DNA of 64,000 nucleotides from Thioclava sp. ES.031 (GTDB lineage Bacteria > Pseudomonadota > Alphaproteobacteria > Rhodobacterales > Rhodobacteraceae), in assembly GCF_002563775.1 (NCBI RefSeq), contig NZ_PDJO01000001.1:1560001-1624000 (forward strand), read 5' to 3'. A model generated the notes under the pieces. That model searched no databases and was not told the DNA's origin. It saw nothing but the letters and a program-made list of their open reading frames with translations. A program made the position numbers and the translations under genes. The number at the start of each line of letters is the position of its first letter. The stretch's first letter is position 1. Of this stretch, positions 56,949-64,000 are shown piece by piece.

Positions 56949-57408
56949 TCCGCGCGATCTGCGCGACGCTTGCGGCAGTTTCGCAACCGGCGTGACGGTG
57001 ATTTCGACGCGCACCGAGGAGGGCGATCACGGAATGACGGCCAACGCCTTCATGTCGGTCTCGCTCGATCCGCCGCTGATCACCATCTCGCTCGATCACA
57101 ATTGCAAGCTGCGCGAGAAGGTGCGCGCCTCGGGGCGCTACGCGGTCTCGGTGCTCAATCACGAGATGGAAGGGCTGGCGATGCATTTCGCGGGCCGCCA
57201 CGATCCGGCGCATAACGACCCCTTCATCGAGCGCGCCGGGATGCCCGTTGTGCCGGGGGCTGCGTGCGTTTTCGTGACCGAGGTCGCGCAGGAGGTGGAG
57301 GCGGGCGATCACACGCTTTTCATCGGCAAGGTCGTCGCGATCGAGCGCGATCTGGAGGCCCGGCCGCTTCTGTTCTGCGGTGGCAAGTTCGGCGCGCTGG
57401 CGAGTTGA
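56935..57408 (+). CDS. Flavin reductase (HpaC-like)
   Basis: 157-residue flavin reductase with a split-barrel fold that uses NAD(P)H to reduce flavin for the upstream oxygenase. SFATGVTVISTRT, GMTANAFMSVSLDPPLI and LLFCGGKFGAL match HpaC-type proteins. ATG 56935 has GGGGAGGA upstream and overlaps the FAD synthetase gene by 14 bp, so the genes are coupled. It ends 8 bp before the convergent binding-protein gene. Confidence 0.92.
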   Translation: MSGIDPRDLRDACGSFATGVTVISTRTEEGDHGMTANAFMSVSLDPPLITISLDHNCKLREKVRASGRYAVSVLNHEMEGLAMHFAGRHDPAHNDPFIERAGMPVVPGAACVFVTEVAQEVEAGDHTLFIGKVVAIERDLEARPLLFCGGKFGALAS

Positions 57409-57416
57409 GAAGCGCG

Positions 57417-58469
57417 CTATTGCGCGAAGATGTCGCGCCAGCGTTCGAGGAAACGCGCGGCTTTCATCGTGTCGGTCGCGACCAGTAGCGGCGGGCCAAG
57501 CGCGATGAGGCGTTGCAGCGCCAGCGTCTCGTCGCTGTCGCTGCCGCCACCGTCGCGCGTGATCGGGTCGATCAGCTTGGTCTCCGCCAGCGCCCGCTTG
57601 CCGGCGGGCGAGAGCAGGAAATCCAGCAGTTTCGCGGCGGTCGGGTTGGGCTCGCGCCCCGGCAGATAGGCTGCGCGCGACAGAACCAGCGTGTAATCGG
57701 CGGGCGCGATGATGCCCAGATCGGGATTGTCGCGCGCCGCCTGCGCCGCATAGGAGCCGAGGATATTATAGGCGATCAGGTAGCGCCCGCCCGCGACGCC
57801 GTCGATGATCTCGGCCGAGCAGCAGGTGGCGACCGCGCCGGAGCGCGCAAAGGCCTCCATCAGCGCGCCGAAGGTGCTGGCCTCCTGACTGTCGAGAAAG
57901 GCGAAGAGGAAGCCCAGCCCGGAATCCGCGATATCATAGGTCGCGACCTTGCCCCTGTAGGGCGATTGCGCGGGGCGCAGCAGGTCGACCAGATCGAAGC
58001 GCGTGCGCGGCACGTCCTCGGGCGGGACCAGCGCGCGGTTGTAGATCATCACCGCAGGCTCGCGCGAGATGCCCCAGACCTGATCGCGCCAGCGCAGCTC
58101 CTTCGGCAGCGCCGTGGTCTCGGGCGAGACCCAAGTGGCCGCGCAATTGTCGTTCACCAGCTTCACCACATGCTGCACGCCCGAGCTGATCACCAGATCG
58201 GCACCGGGTTTGCCGGACGCGCAATCGGCTTCGGAAATCTCGTAGAGATCGTTCGAGCCCCATTGCTCGAACCGGATCGCGAGGCCGGGCTGGGTGTCCA
58301 GAAACGCCTCGACGGCGGGGGCGAGGATGCCGACATCGGTCGTGGTGCGCAGGGTGATCTCGCGCGCGGGCTGATCGGGGCCGAAGGTGCGCACGGCCTC
58401 GGGCTCTGCGGCCGCGAGGGCGGCGCTCAGGCCGAGCCAGAGCGTCAGGGACAGGAGCGCGCGGATCAT
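57417..58469 (-). CDS. Periplasmic substrate-binding protein linked to a two-component system
   Basis: 350-residue binding protein of the iron/2-aminoethylphosphonate class (SBP_bac type) with a signal peptide cleaved near AAAE. LRTTTDVGILAPAVEAFL and DLVISSGVQHVVKLV are typical. No permease or ATPase gene accompanies it. The start overlaps the kinase stop by 4 bp. It probably passes ligand information to the kinase, as PgtC does in phosphoglycerate sensing; the ligand is unknown. Confidence 0.85.
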   Translation of the reverse strand: MIRALLSLTLWLGLSAALAAAEPEAVRTFGPDQPAREITLRTTTDVGILAPAVEAFLDTQPGLAIRFEQWGSNDLYEISEADCASGKPGADLVISSGVQHVVKLVNDNCAATWVSPETTALPKELRWRDQVWGISREPAVMIYNRALVPPEDVPRTRFDLVDLLRPAQSPYRGKVATYDIADSGLGFLFAFLDSQEASTFGALMEAFARSGAVATCCSAEIIDGVAGGRYLIAYNILGSYAAQAARDNPDLGIIAPADYTLVLSRAAYLPGREPNPTAAKLLDFLLSPAGKRALAETKLIDPITRDGGGSDSDETLALQRLIALGPPLLVATDTMKAARFLERWRDIFAQ

Positions 58470-59884
58470 GTGGTCTCCTCGGCCTGGGGCAGGGTGATCG
58501 CGATGGTGAAGCCTGCCGCATCGCTCTCCATCTCGAGCGTGCCGCCATAGGTCTCCGCCACCGATTGCGCGATGGCGAGGCCCAGCCCGCTCGACGCACC
58601 GCGCCGCCGCGTGTCCGAATGCCCCGGCGCGAACCGCTCGCCCAGACGCGCGCGCAGCTCGGGCGTGGGGCCGGGGCCTGCGTCGCGCACCCAGAGCCGG
58701 GCGCGCCCGTCGCGCAGCTCCGCGCCGATGGTGACCGGGGCCTCGCCATGTGCCAGCGCATTGCCCAGCAGGTTCTTCGCGGCCTCCGACAGCGAAAGCT
58801 CATCGGCCAGCACGGGTACCTCCGCCTCGGCGATCTCCAGCTGGATTTCGCTCCCCGGCGCGAGGGTCGCGTGATCGCCTTCCTCGAAGATATCCAAGGC
58901 GATGTTGCGCAGATCGACCCGCGCGCGTCGCGCACTGTCGGCGCGGTGGATCACAAGCGCACGCGACAGCATCTGATCGAGCAGGCGGCTCAACCGGACC
59001 GTGCCGGAATGCATCTTCGCGACGATCTGCGCGCGCTGCGCCGGGTCGTCCTCTTCGGCGGCAAGGTCGGATTGCGCACGCAGGGCCGCGACGGGGGTGC
59101 GCAGCTGATGCGCAGTGTCCGAGATCAGGCTTTTCATCGTGGCGAATTGCCGGTCCAGCCGCCCCATGAACCCGTTCGTCGCCTGCACCAGCACATCGAC
59201 CTCGCGCGGCACGGCGGCGCGGATCGGGGTCAGATCCTGCGGATCGCGTTCCGAGATGCGATGGGCCAGCCGCTCCAGCGGGCGCAGCGCGCTATGCACG
59301 ATGATGATCGCGAAGGCGAGCATGGCGATGCCGCCGACCGCCAGCCCGCCAAGCGCATTGCGGGTGATGCTGAGCGCAAGCTGGGTGCGCGCCCGCAGGG
59401 TCTGGCCGACGATCACCTCTACCGTGCCGGAGAACTGTCGTTCCGCGAAACGGCGTGTGACCCGGATGTAGCGCGCGGGCTCTCCCTTGAAGCGCGCATC
59501 GTACAGCTCGGAATCCTGTGCGGTCGTGCCGGGGCGGGGCAGGTCTTCGTAGCCCGTGAGCACCGCGCCTTTCGGGCCGCTGACCTGATAGGCGATGCGG
59601 TCATCGGGGGCGAGGGCCAAGAGCTCGAAGGCCGAGACCGGCAGATCGACGACCGGCGCGCCGTCGCGGATCGAGATCGAGGCGGCGATGTCATTGGCCG
59701 CGCCCACCAATAGCCGGTCAAAGGCGTCGCGCGCCGCCGCGCGCCCATAGGCGAAGGCGGCCAGTGCGAGGATCAGCCCGCCGACGATCATCAGACCCGA
59801 CAGCCCGGTGACAAGCCGCGCGGTCAGCGAGCGCGTGGCGGAAATGCCGATCTCGCGGGAGCGCACGCCGTCAGACATCGCCAT
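58466..59884 (-). CDS. tctE: Sensor histidine kinase (TctE-like)
   Basis: 472-residue membrane kinase. It has an N-terminal helix (LVTGLSGLMIVGGLILALAAF region), a periplasmic TctE domain, a second helix at about 170-190, a HAMP-like linker, the H-box DTAHQLRTPVAALRA and a C-terminal ATPase domain with DAGPGPTPE and GLGLAIAQSVAE. ATG 59884 or 59878 overlaps the regulator's 3' end. It is divergent from tctCBA and is likely to control it. Confidence 0.9.
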   Translation of the reverse strand: MAMSDGVRSREIGISATRSLTARLVTGLSGLMIVGGLILALAAFAYGRAAARDAFDRLLVGAANDIAASISIRDGAPVVDLPVSAFELLALAPDDRIAYQVSGPKGAVLTGYEDLPRPGTTAQDSELYDARFKGEPARYIRVTRRFAERQFSGTVEVIVGQTLRARTQLALSITRNALGGLAVGGIAMLAFAIIIVHSALRPLERLAHRISERDPQDLTPIRAAVPREVDVLVQATNGFMGRLDRQFATMKSLISDTAHQLRTPVAALRAQSDLAAEEDDPAQRAQIVAKMHSGTVRLSRLLDQMLSRALVIHRADSARRARVDLRNIALDIFEEGDHATLAPGSEIQLEIAEAEVPVLADELSLSEAAKNLLGNALAHGEAPVTIGAELRDGRARLWVRDAGPGPTPELRARLGERFAPGHSDTRRRGASSGLGLAIAQSVAETYGGTLEMESDAAGFTIAITLPQAEETT

Positions 59885-60551
59885 CGCGCGCCGCCAGACG
59901 GTAGCCGCGTCCGCGCAGGGTCTCGATCTCGACCCCGCTGCCCGCGATCTTCTTGCGCAGCCGCGCGATATAAAGCTCGATCGCATTGTCGCCCGGCACC
60001 GCGTCGTCGAAAGCGTAGAGCCCCTCGTGCAGCCGGTCCTTCGACATCACTTGCCCCGCATTGCGCATCAGCAGGCCCAGCAGCGCGAATTCGCGGCCCG
60101 TCAGCTTCAGCGGCTGATCCCCGACCGAGGCGCTGCCCGCCGTCGCGTTATAGCGCAGATGGCCAAGCTCCAGATCGGCGGAGCGATCCGCCGTCTGCCG
60201 CCGCCCGATCGCATGAAGTCTTGCCTCCAACTCCCGGTGATCAAAGGGTTTTACAAGATAATCGTCCGCCCCGAGCTGGAAGGCGGAAATCTTGTCGTCG
60301 ACCGAGAATTGCGCGGTCAACATCAGCACCGGCATCATCGCGGCCTGCGCGCGCATCTCGCGCAAAAGGTCGGTGCCGGTGCCATCGGGCAGGTTGATGT
60401 CGAGGATCACCGCGTCATAGGCCTGCACCGCCAGAAAGTCGCGCGCTTCCTCGACGGTGGCGGCGAGATCGCAGGCCATGCCCGAGCGCGCAAGCCTGCG
60501 CTGCGTGGCCTCGGCCAGCTCCTCGGCATCTTCGACAAGCAAGAGCCGCAT
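59871..60551 (-). CDS. tctD: Response regulator (TctD-like, OmpR family)
   Basis: 226-residue regulator. The phospho-acceptor aspartate is in VILDINLPDGTG, and a C-terminal winged helix ends in IELYIARLRKKI and TLRGRGYRL. It is the first gene of the regulator-kinase-binding protein operon. Direct repeats typical of OmpR-family sites lie 30 bp upstream, between it and tctC. Confidence 0.92.
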   Translation of the reverse strand: MRLLLVEDAEELAEATQRRLARSGMACDLAATVEEARDFLAVQAYDAVILDINLPDGTGTDLLREMRAQAAMMPVLMLTAQFSVDDKISAFQLGADDYLVKPFDHRELEARLHAIGRRQTADRSADLELGHLRYNATAGSASVGDQPLKLTGREFALLGLLMRNAGQVMSKDRLHEGLYAFDDAVPGDNAIELYIARLRKKIAGSGVEIETLRGRGYRLAARDGDV

Positions 60552-60580
60552 CCGTCCTCCCTATTCCGGCTCTGAGCCTG

Positions 60581-60601
60581 TGACAGGTTCGTGACAGGTT
60601 C
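60581..60601. promoter_or_regulatory. Tandem TGACAGGTTC repeats, probable TctD operator
   Basis: TGACAGGTTC occurs at 60581-60590 and again at 60592-60601, perfect copies with an 11-bp period. OmpR-family regulators usually bind head-to-tail sites with this spacing. The site lies between tctD and tctC. Confidence 0.55.
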
Positions 60602-60665
60602 AAGCGGTAAAACCCGTCCCATAGCCCGCTGCGGGAGGCAACGGGCGGACAGTGGAGGACATATC

Positions 60666-61631
60666 ATGGCTTTTAAACTCATGCGCGCGGCGATTGCTGC
60701 AGCGGCACTTACCGTTGCGACCGGCGCCTCGGCGCAGGAATGCATCGCGCCCGCGAACCCCGGCGGCGGCTGGGACTTCACCTGCCGTCAGGTCGGCAAA
60801 TCCATGCAGGATCTGGGTCTGATCGACTCGACCATGCAGGTCGTGAACCTCGCCGGTGGCGGCGGCGGCGTGGCCTTCGCCGAAGTGGTGAACAAGCGCA
60901 ATGACGACGACAACCTGATCGTCGCGGCTTCTTCGGCCACCGCGACCCGTCTGGCCCAAGGCGCCTATCCGGGCAACTCGATGGATCAGGTCCGCTGGGT
61001 CGGCTCGATCGGCGCGGATTACGGCGTGATCGCCGTGGCAGCCGACAGCGACATCCAGACGCTTCCCGAACTGCTCGACAAGATCAAGGCCGACCCGACC
61101 AGCGTCTCGGTCGCGGGTGGCTCGGCCGTGGGCGGCTGGGATCACCTCAAGGTTCTGATCGCGGCCGACGCCTATGGCATCGACGATGTGCGTCAGGTCA
61201 AATACATCGCCTTCGACGGTGGCGGCGAAGCGGTGACCCAGCTTCTGGCGGGCTCCGTGCAGGCCTTCACCGGCGATCTGTCGGAAGCCAAGGGCTTCGT
61301 CGACTCGGGCGATATCCGTGTGATCGCGGTGCTCGCGCCCGAGCGGCTGGAGGGTGAATTCTCGAAATTCCCGACCGCGAAAGAGCAGGGCATCGATGCG
61401 ATCGGCGCCAACTGGCGCGGCTTCTACGCGCCGGGCGGCATGTCGGACGAGGCTTATCAGGCGTGGGTCGACAAGGTTGGCCAGCTCTACGCCTCCGACG
61501 AGTGGAAGCAGGTGATGGCGGCCAACGGTCTGGCCCCGCTCAATCTGCAGGGCGCTGAATTCGAGAGCTTCGTGCAGAACTCGGTCCAGCAGATCCAGGA
61601 CATCTCGCGCCAGATCGGCATCATCAAGTAA
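60666..61631 (+). CDS. tctC: Tripartite tricarboxylate transporter substrate-binding protein (TctC/Bug)
   Basis: 321-residue periplasmic binding protein with a signal peptide cleaved near ASAQ. PANPGGGWDFTCR is the Bug-family ligand loop. Family members bind citrate and other carboxylates; an aromatic or tricarboxylate ligand is possible here. GGAGGACAT precedes the ATG. It is first in the tctCBA operon. Confidence 0.92.
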   Translation: MAFKLMRAAIAAAALTVATGASAQECIAPANPGGGWDFTCRQVGKSMQDLGLIDSTMQVVNLAGGGGGVAFAEVVNKRNDDDNLIVAASSATATRLAQGAYPGNSMDQVRWVGSIGADYGVIAVAADSDIQTLPELLDKIKADPTSVSVAGGSAVGGWDHLKVLIAADAYGIDDVRQVKYIAFDGGGEAVTQLLAGSVQAFTGDLSEAKGFVDSGDIRVIAVLAPERLEGEFSKFPTAKEQGIDAIGANWRGFYAPGGMSDEAYQAWVDKVGQLYASDEWKQVMAANGLAPLNLQGAEFESFVQNSVQQIQDISRQIGIIK

Positions 61632-61698
61632 GCGAGACAACCCATGCGCGCGGCGGGCTTTCGAGCGCCGCCGCGCCTTCATACCAAGGGAGGGGATC

Positions 61699-62130
61699 AT
61701 GAGTGATCGCATCTTCGGCGCCGTCGGCCTGTGCCTCGCGCTGTTCTACGGCTGGGCGACGCTGCAAATCCAAGAAAGTTTCCTGTCGGATGCGGTGGGG
61801 CCCAAAACCTTCCCGCTGGTGATCGCGGTGATCCTCGGGCTGGCCTCGCTCGTGATCTTACTGCGCCCCGATCCCGACCCGGTCTGGCCAAGCCTCGCCC
61901 GGCTCGCCGAAATCCTCGCCGCCGTTGTGGTGATGATCCTCTATGCCGAGTTCCTGCCCGTCGTGGGCTTCCTGATCGCGACCGCTTTTGCCAGCGCCTA
62001 CCTGACCTGGCGGCTGGGGACAGGGCCGCTGCAATCCGTCGTCGTCGGCGTCGCCACCTCGATCGGTATCTACGTAATTTTCAAGCTGGTGCTGGGCCTC
62101 TCGCTCGCCAGCGGCCCCTTCGGTTTCTGA
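61699..62130 (+). CDS. tctB: Tripartite tricarboxylate transporter small membrane subunit TctB
   Basis: 143-residue inner-membrane protein with four predicted helices. AVGPKTFPLVIAVIL and LPVVGFLIATA are typical of TctB. GGGAGGGG precedes the ATG. It lies between tctC and tctA as usual. Confidence 0.9.
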   Translation: MSDRIFGAVGLCLALFYGWATLQIQESFLSDAVGPKTFPLVIAVILGLASLVILLRPDPDPVWPSLARLAEILAAVVVMILYAEFLPVVGFLIATAFASAYLTWRLGTGPLQSVVVGVATSIGIYVIFKLVLGLSLASGPFGF

Positions 62131-62136
62131 GGTGAT

Positions 62137-63678
62137 ATGATGGACACCTTAATGTCACTCGCAGACGGTTTTCACACCGCTCTGACCTTCGAGAACCTGC
62201 TGCTCGCCCTGCTGGGCACGTTCCTTGGCACCATGATGGGCGCGCTGCCCGGCCTCGGGCCGTCCAATGGCGTCGCGATCCTGATCCCGCTGGCCTTCAC
62301 GCTGGGGCTGGGCGCCACGCCGTCGCTGATCCTGCTGACGAGCGTTTATTACGGGGCGATGTATGGCGGGCGGATCAGTTCGATCCTGCTGAACATTCCG
62401 GGCGACGAGCCCGCGATGATGACCTGTCTCGACGGCTATCCGATGGCCAAGAAAGGCCTTGCGGGCGAGGCGCTGTCGCTGTCGGGCATCGCGAGCTTCG
62501 TGGGCGCCTTCTTTGCGACCTGGGGGCTGATCCTGCTGGCGCCGCAGCTGGTGAAATTCGCGCTGCTGTTCGGACCGGCGGAATATTTCGCCCTCTTCGC
62601 ACTGGCCTTTGCCACGCTGGGCGGGGTCTCCTCGACCAATCAGGCGAAATCGGCTTTCGCCGCGATGCTGGGCCTCGGTCTGTCGGTGATCGGGGTGGAC
62701 ACCCAGACCGGCGTGCCGCGTCTGACCTTCGGCGAGGTCCACCTCTATGACGGGCTCGATTTCCTCGTCGCCATCGTCGGCCTCTTCGCGCTGTCGGAAG
62801 TGTTCATCTTCCTCGAACACCGTCACGGCTCGGCCACCGGCGCGGGCCACAAGGTCTCGGTCGGGCGCATCACGCCGCCGTGGAAGATGGTGAAAGAGAC
62901 GACGCCGTCGATGCTGCGTTCCTCCTTCCTCGGCTTCGTCGCGGGCGTGCTGCCGGGGGCAGGGGCGTCGCTGGGCTCTTTCATCTCCTACTCGATGGAG
63001 AAGAAGCTGGTGGACCGCAAGAACACCTTCGGCACGGGCGATCCGCGCGGTGTCGCGGCGCCCGAGGCGGGCAATAACGCCGCGGCAGGCGGTGCGCTTG
63101 TGCCGATGCTGGCGCTTGGCGTGCCGGGCTCGGGCACCACGGCGGTGCTGCTGGCGGTGCTTTTGTCGCTCAACATCACGCCCGGCCCCTTGCTGTTCCA
63201 GAACAACCCCGATGTGGTCTGGGGCCTGATCGCGGCGCTCTTCATCGCCAACTTCATGCTGCTCGCGATGAATATCCCGATGGTGGGCATCTTCACCCGC
63301 GTGCTGATGATCCCGCCGCGCATCCTGATGCCGATCGTCGCGATGGTCTCCTTCGTGGGGATCTATGGCATCTCCGGCTCCAGCTTCGATCTGCTGGTGA
63401 TGATCGGCTTCGGCGTGATGGGCTGGGTGCTGCGCAAGCTCGACGTGCCGCTGGTGCCGATCATCCTCGGCACGCTCCTGGGCAACACGATGGAGAACAA
63501 CCTGCGCCGGGCCGTGACGATCTCGAACGGCGATTACTGGACGCTGGTCGGCAGCCCGCTTGCGATCGGGCTGTGGGCGGTGGCGATCATCGGCTTCATT
63601 CTGCCGCTGTTCCTGAGCCGCTTCGTGAAGGCGCGGATGCATGAGCGCCGCGATGACGAGGGGGCGATCTCGGACTGA
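62137..63678 (+). CDS. tctA: Tripartite tricarboxylate transporter large membrane subunit TctA
   Basis: 513-residue permease with about 12 helices. Conserved segments are GALPGLGPSNGVAIL near the N-terminus and GVLPGAGASLGSFISY in the middle, the two glycine/proline-rich loops of TctA. Two adjacent ATGs (62137, 62140) could start it. It lies 6 bp after tctB. Confidence 0.95.
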   Translation: MMDTLMSLADGFHTALTFENLLLALLGTFLGTMMGALPGLGPSNGVAILIPLAFTLGLGATPSLILLTSVYYGAMYGGRISSILLNIPGDEPAMMTCLDGYPMAKKGLAGEALSLSGIASFVGAFFATWGLILLAPQLVKFALLFGPAEYFALFALAFATLGGVSSTNQAKSAFAAMLGLGLSVIGVDTQTGVPRLTFGEVHLYDGLDFLVAIVGLFALSEVFIFLEHRHGSATGAGHKVSVGRITPPWKMVKETTPSMLRSSFLGFVAGVLPGAGASLGSFISYSMEKKLVDRKNTFGTGDPRGVAAPEAGNNAAAGGALVPMLALGVPGSGTTAVLLAVLLSLNITPGPLLFQNNPDVVWGLIAALFIANFMLLAMNIPMVGIFTRVLMIPPRILMPIVAMVSFVGIYGISGSSFDLLVMIGFGVMGWVLRKLDVPLVPIILGTLLGNTMENNLRRAVTISNGDYWTLVGSPLAIGLWAVAIIGFILPLFLSRFVKARMHERRDDEGAISD

Positions 63679-63694
63679 GACCGCACCCCCAAAC

Positions 63695-63771
63695 GCAGGC
63701 CCCGCTCCTCCCAAGCGGGGCCTGCGCCGGATCGAAGGCAGGGGCGGCGGTGGTCAATCCGCCGCCCCTTT
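63695..63771 (+). terminator. Double hairpin after tctA
   Basis: GCAGGCCCCGCT/AGCGGGGCCTGC (63695-63725) is followed by GGGGCGGCGG/CCGCCGCCCC (63741-63768) with TTTCT after it. The second is the better terminator, and both may serve the convergent dehydrogenase gene. Confidence 0.65.
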
Positions 63772-63785
63772 CTCACCTCCGAGCC

Positions 63786-64000
63786 TTATTGCGTGGTCCA
63801 GCCGCCATCGACGGGGATCGAGGTGCCGGTCACGTTGTGCGCGATCGGCGCACAGAGCCACAGCGCGAGCGCCCCGATCTCGGAGGGATCGGACATGCGC
63901 CGGGTGGGCTGCTTTTCCGCCAGAAGATCCGCGATCCCCGCCGCCCGGTCGCCACCATGCGCCGCTGCGCGTTCCGCGATCTGGGGGCCGAGAATGTCGG
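63786..64000 (-). CDS. Short-chain dehydrogenase, probable 3-hydroxybutyrate dehydrogenase (3' part)
   Basis: Only the C-terminal 70 or so residues are in the window; the start lies beyond the right edge. EKQPTRRMSDPSEIGALALWL and TGTSIPVDGGWTTQ (the terminal motif) match D-3-hydroxybutyrate dehydrogenase within the SDR family. The catalytic tetrad is outside the window, so another SDR function cannot be ruled out. Confidence 0.8.
   Translation of the reverse strand, partial: DILGPQIAERAAAHGGDRAAGIADLLAEKQPTRRMSDPSEIGALALWLCAPIAHNVTGTSIPVDGGWTTQ

Noticed and set aside
62155..63714. 519-codon minus-strand frame over tctA
   Set aside because: Antisense shadow of a certain transporter gene, with no supporting start signals.

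Overview
The window is a high-GC chromosomal segment from an alphaproteobacterium, most likely of the Rhodobacterales (Rhodobacteraceae/Paracoccaceae). The gene content points there: DUF6477 and DUF6456 proteins, a cyoABCD quinol oxidase, an IalB-family protein, TctCBA/TctDE and paired pca/cat/dmp catabolic genes. The genus cannot be fixed from the sequence; a Thioclava-like organism is a guess. No rRNA, tRNA, CRISPR array, transposase or phage gene was seen.

Layout. 1-5.6 kb: the 3' part of a manganese-dependent pyrophosphatase, an acetate/succinate CoA-transferase, a receiver-only response regulator and two paralogous Crp/Fnr regulators. 6-12.7 kb: the cyoABCD oxidase, then an octaheme cytochrome c of the tetrathionate-reductase family with its membrane cytochrome b. 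12.9-22.8 kb: envelope genes (DUF882 protein, L,D-transpeptidase, lpxD with its own acyl carrier protein and ketosynthase, IalB), a HerA/YjgR-like ATPase, DUF6477, and a frameshifted DUF6456 gene. 23-25.7 kb: oxyR convergent with a peroxiredoxin, then lipA. 25.9-34.4 kb: a peptide-type ABC transporter with a fused permease-ATPase, a DUF1028 protein, a GntR regulator and an M20 amidohydrolase; near-identical palindromes in two promoters suggest one regulon.

34.6-57.4 kb is mostly an aromatic-catabolism island. A two-component flavin monooxygenase (oxygenase, FAD synthetase, flavin reductase) probably makes catechol from phenol. Catechol can then go through ortho cleavage (catA, catB, pcaD, pcaIJ, pcaF) to acetyl-CoA and succinyl-CoA, or through meta cleavage (extradiol dioxygenase, semialdehyde dehydrogenase, tautomerase, decarboxylase, hydratase, aldolase, acylating acetaldehyde dehydrogenase) to pyruvate and acetyl-CoA. 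Two IclR and two LysR regulators lie among these genes, and their promoters carry recurring inverted or direct repeats. No muconolactone isomerase (catC) was found in the window.

57.4-63.7 kb: a tripartite tricarboxylate transporter (tctCBA) divergent from a TctD/TctE two-component system that is co-transcribed with a lone periplasmic binding protein. The window ends in the 3' part of a probable 3-hydroxybutyrate dehydrogenase gene.

Beyond the genes, two families of roughly 140-170 bp intergenic repeats (called module 1 and module 2 here), each bounded by inverted arms, occur three times each. Most sit between convergent genes. In module 1 the paired arms differ between copies by compensatory changes, which suggests a conserved fold at the DNA or RNA level. 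No complete novel system was proved; the best leads are these repeats, the shared operators, the dedicated lpxD-ACP-ketosynthase set and the binding-protein-linked TctDE system.
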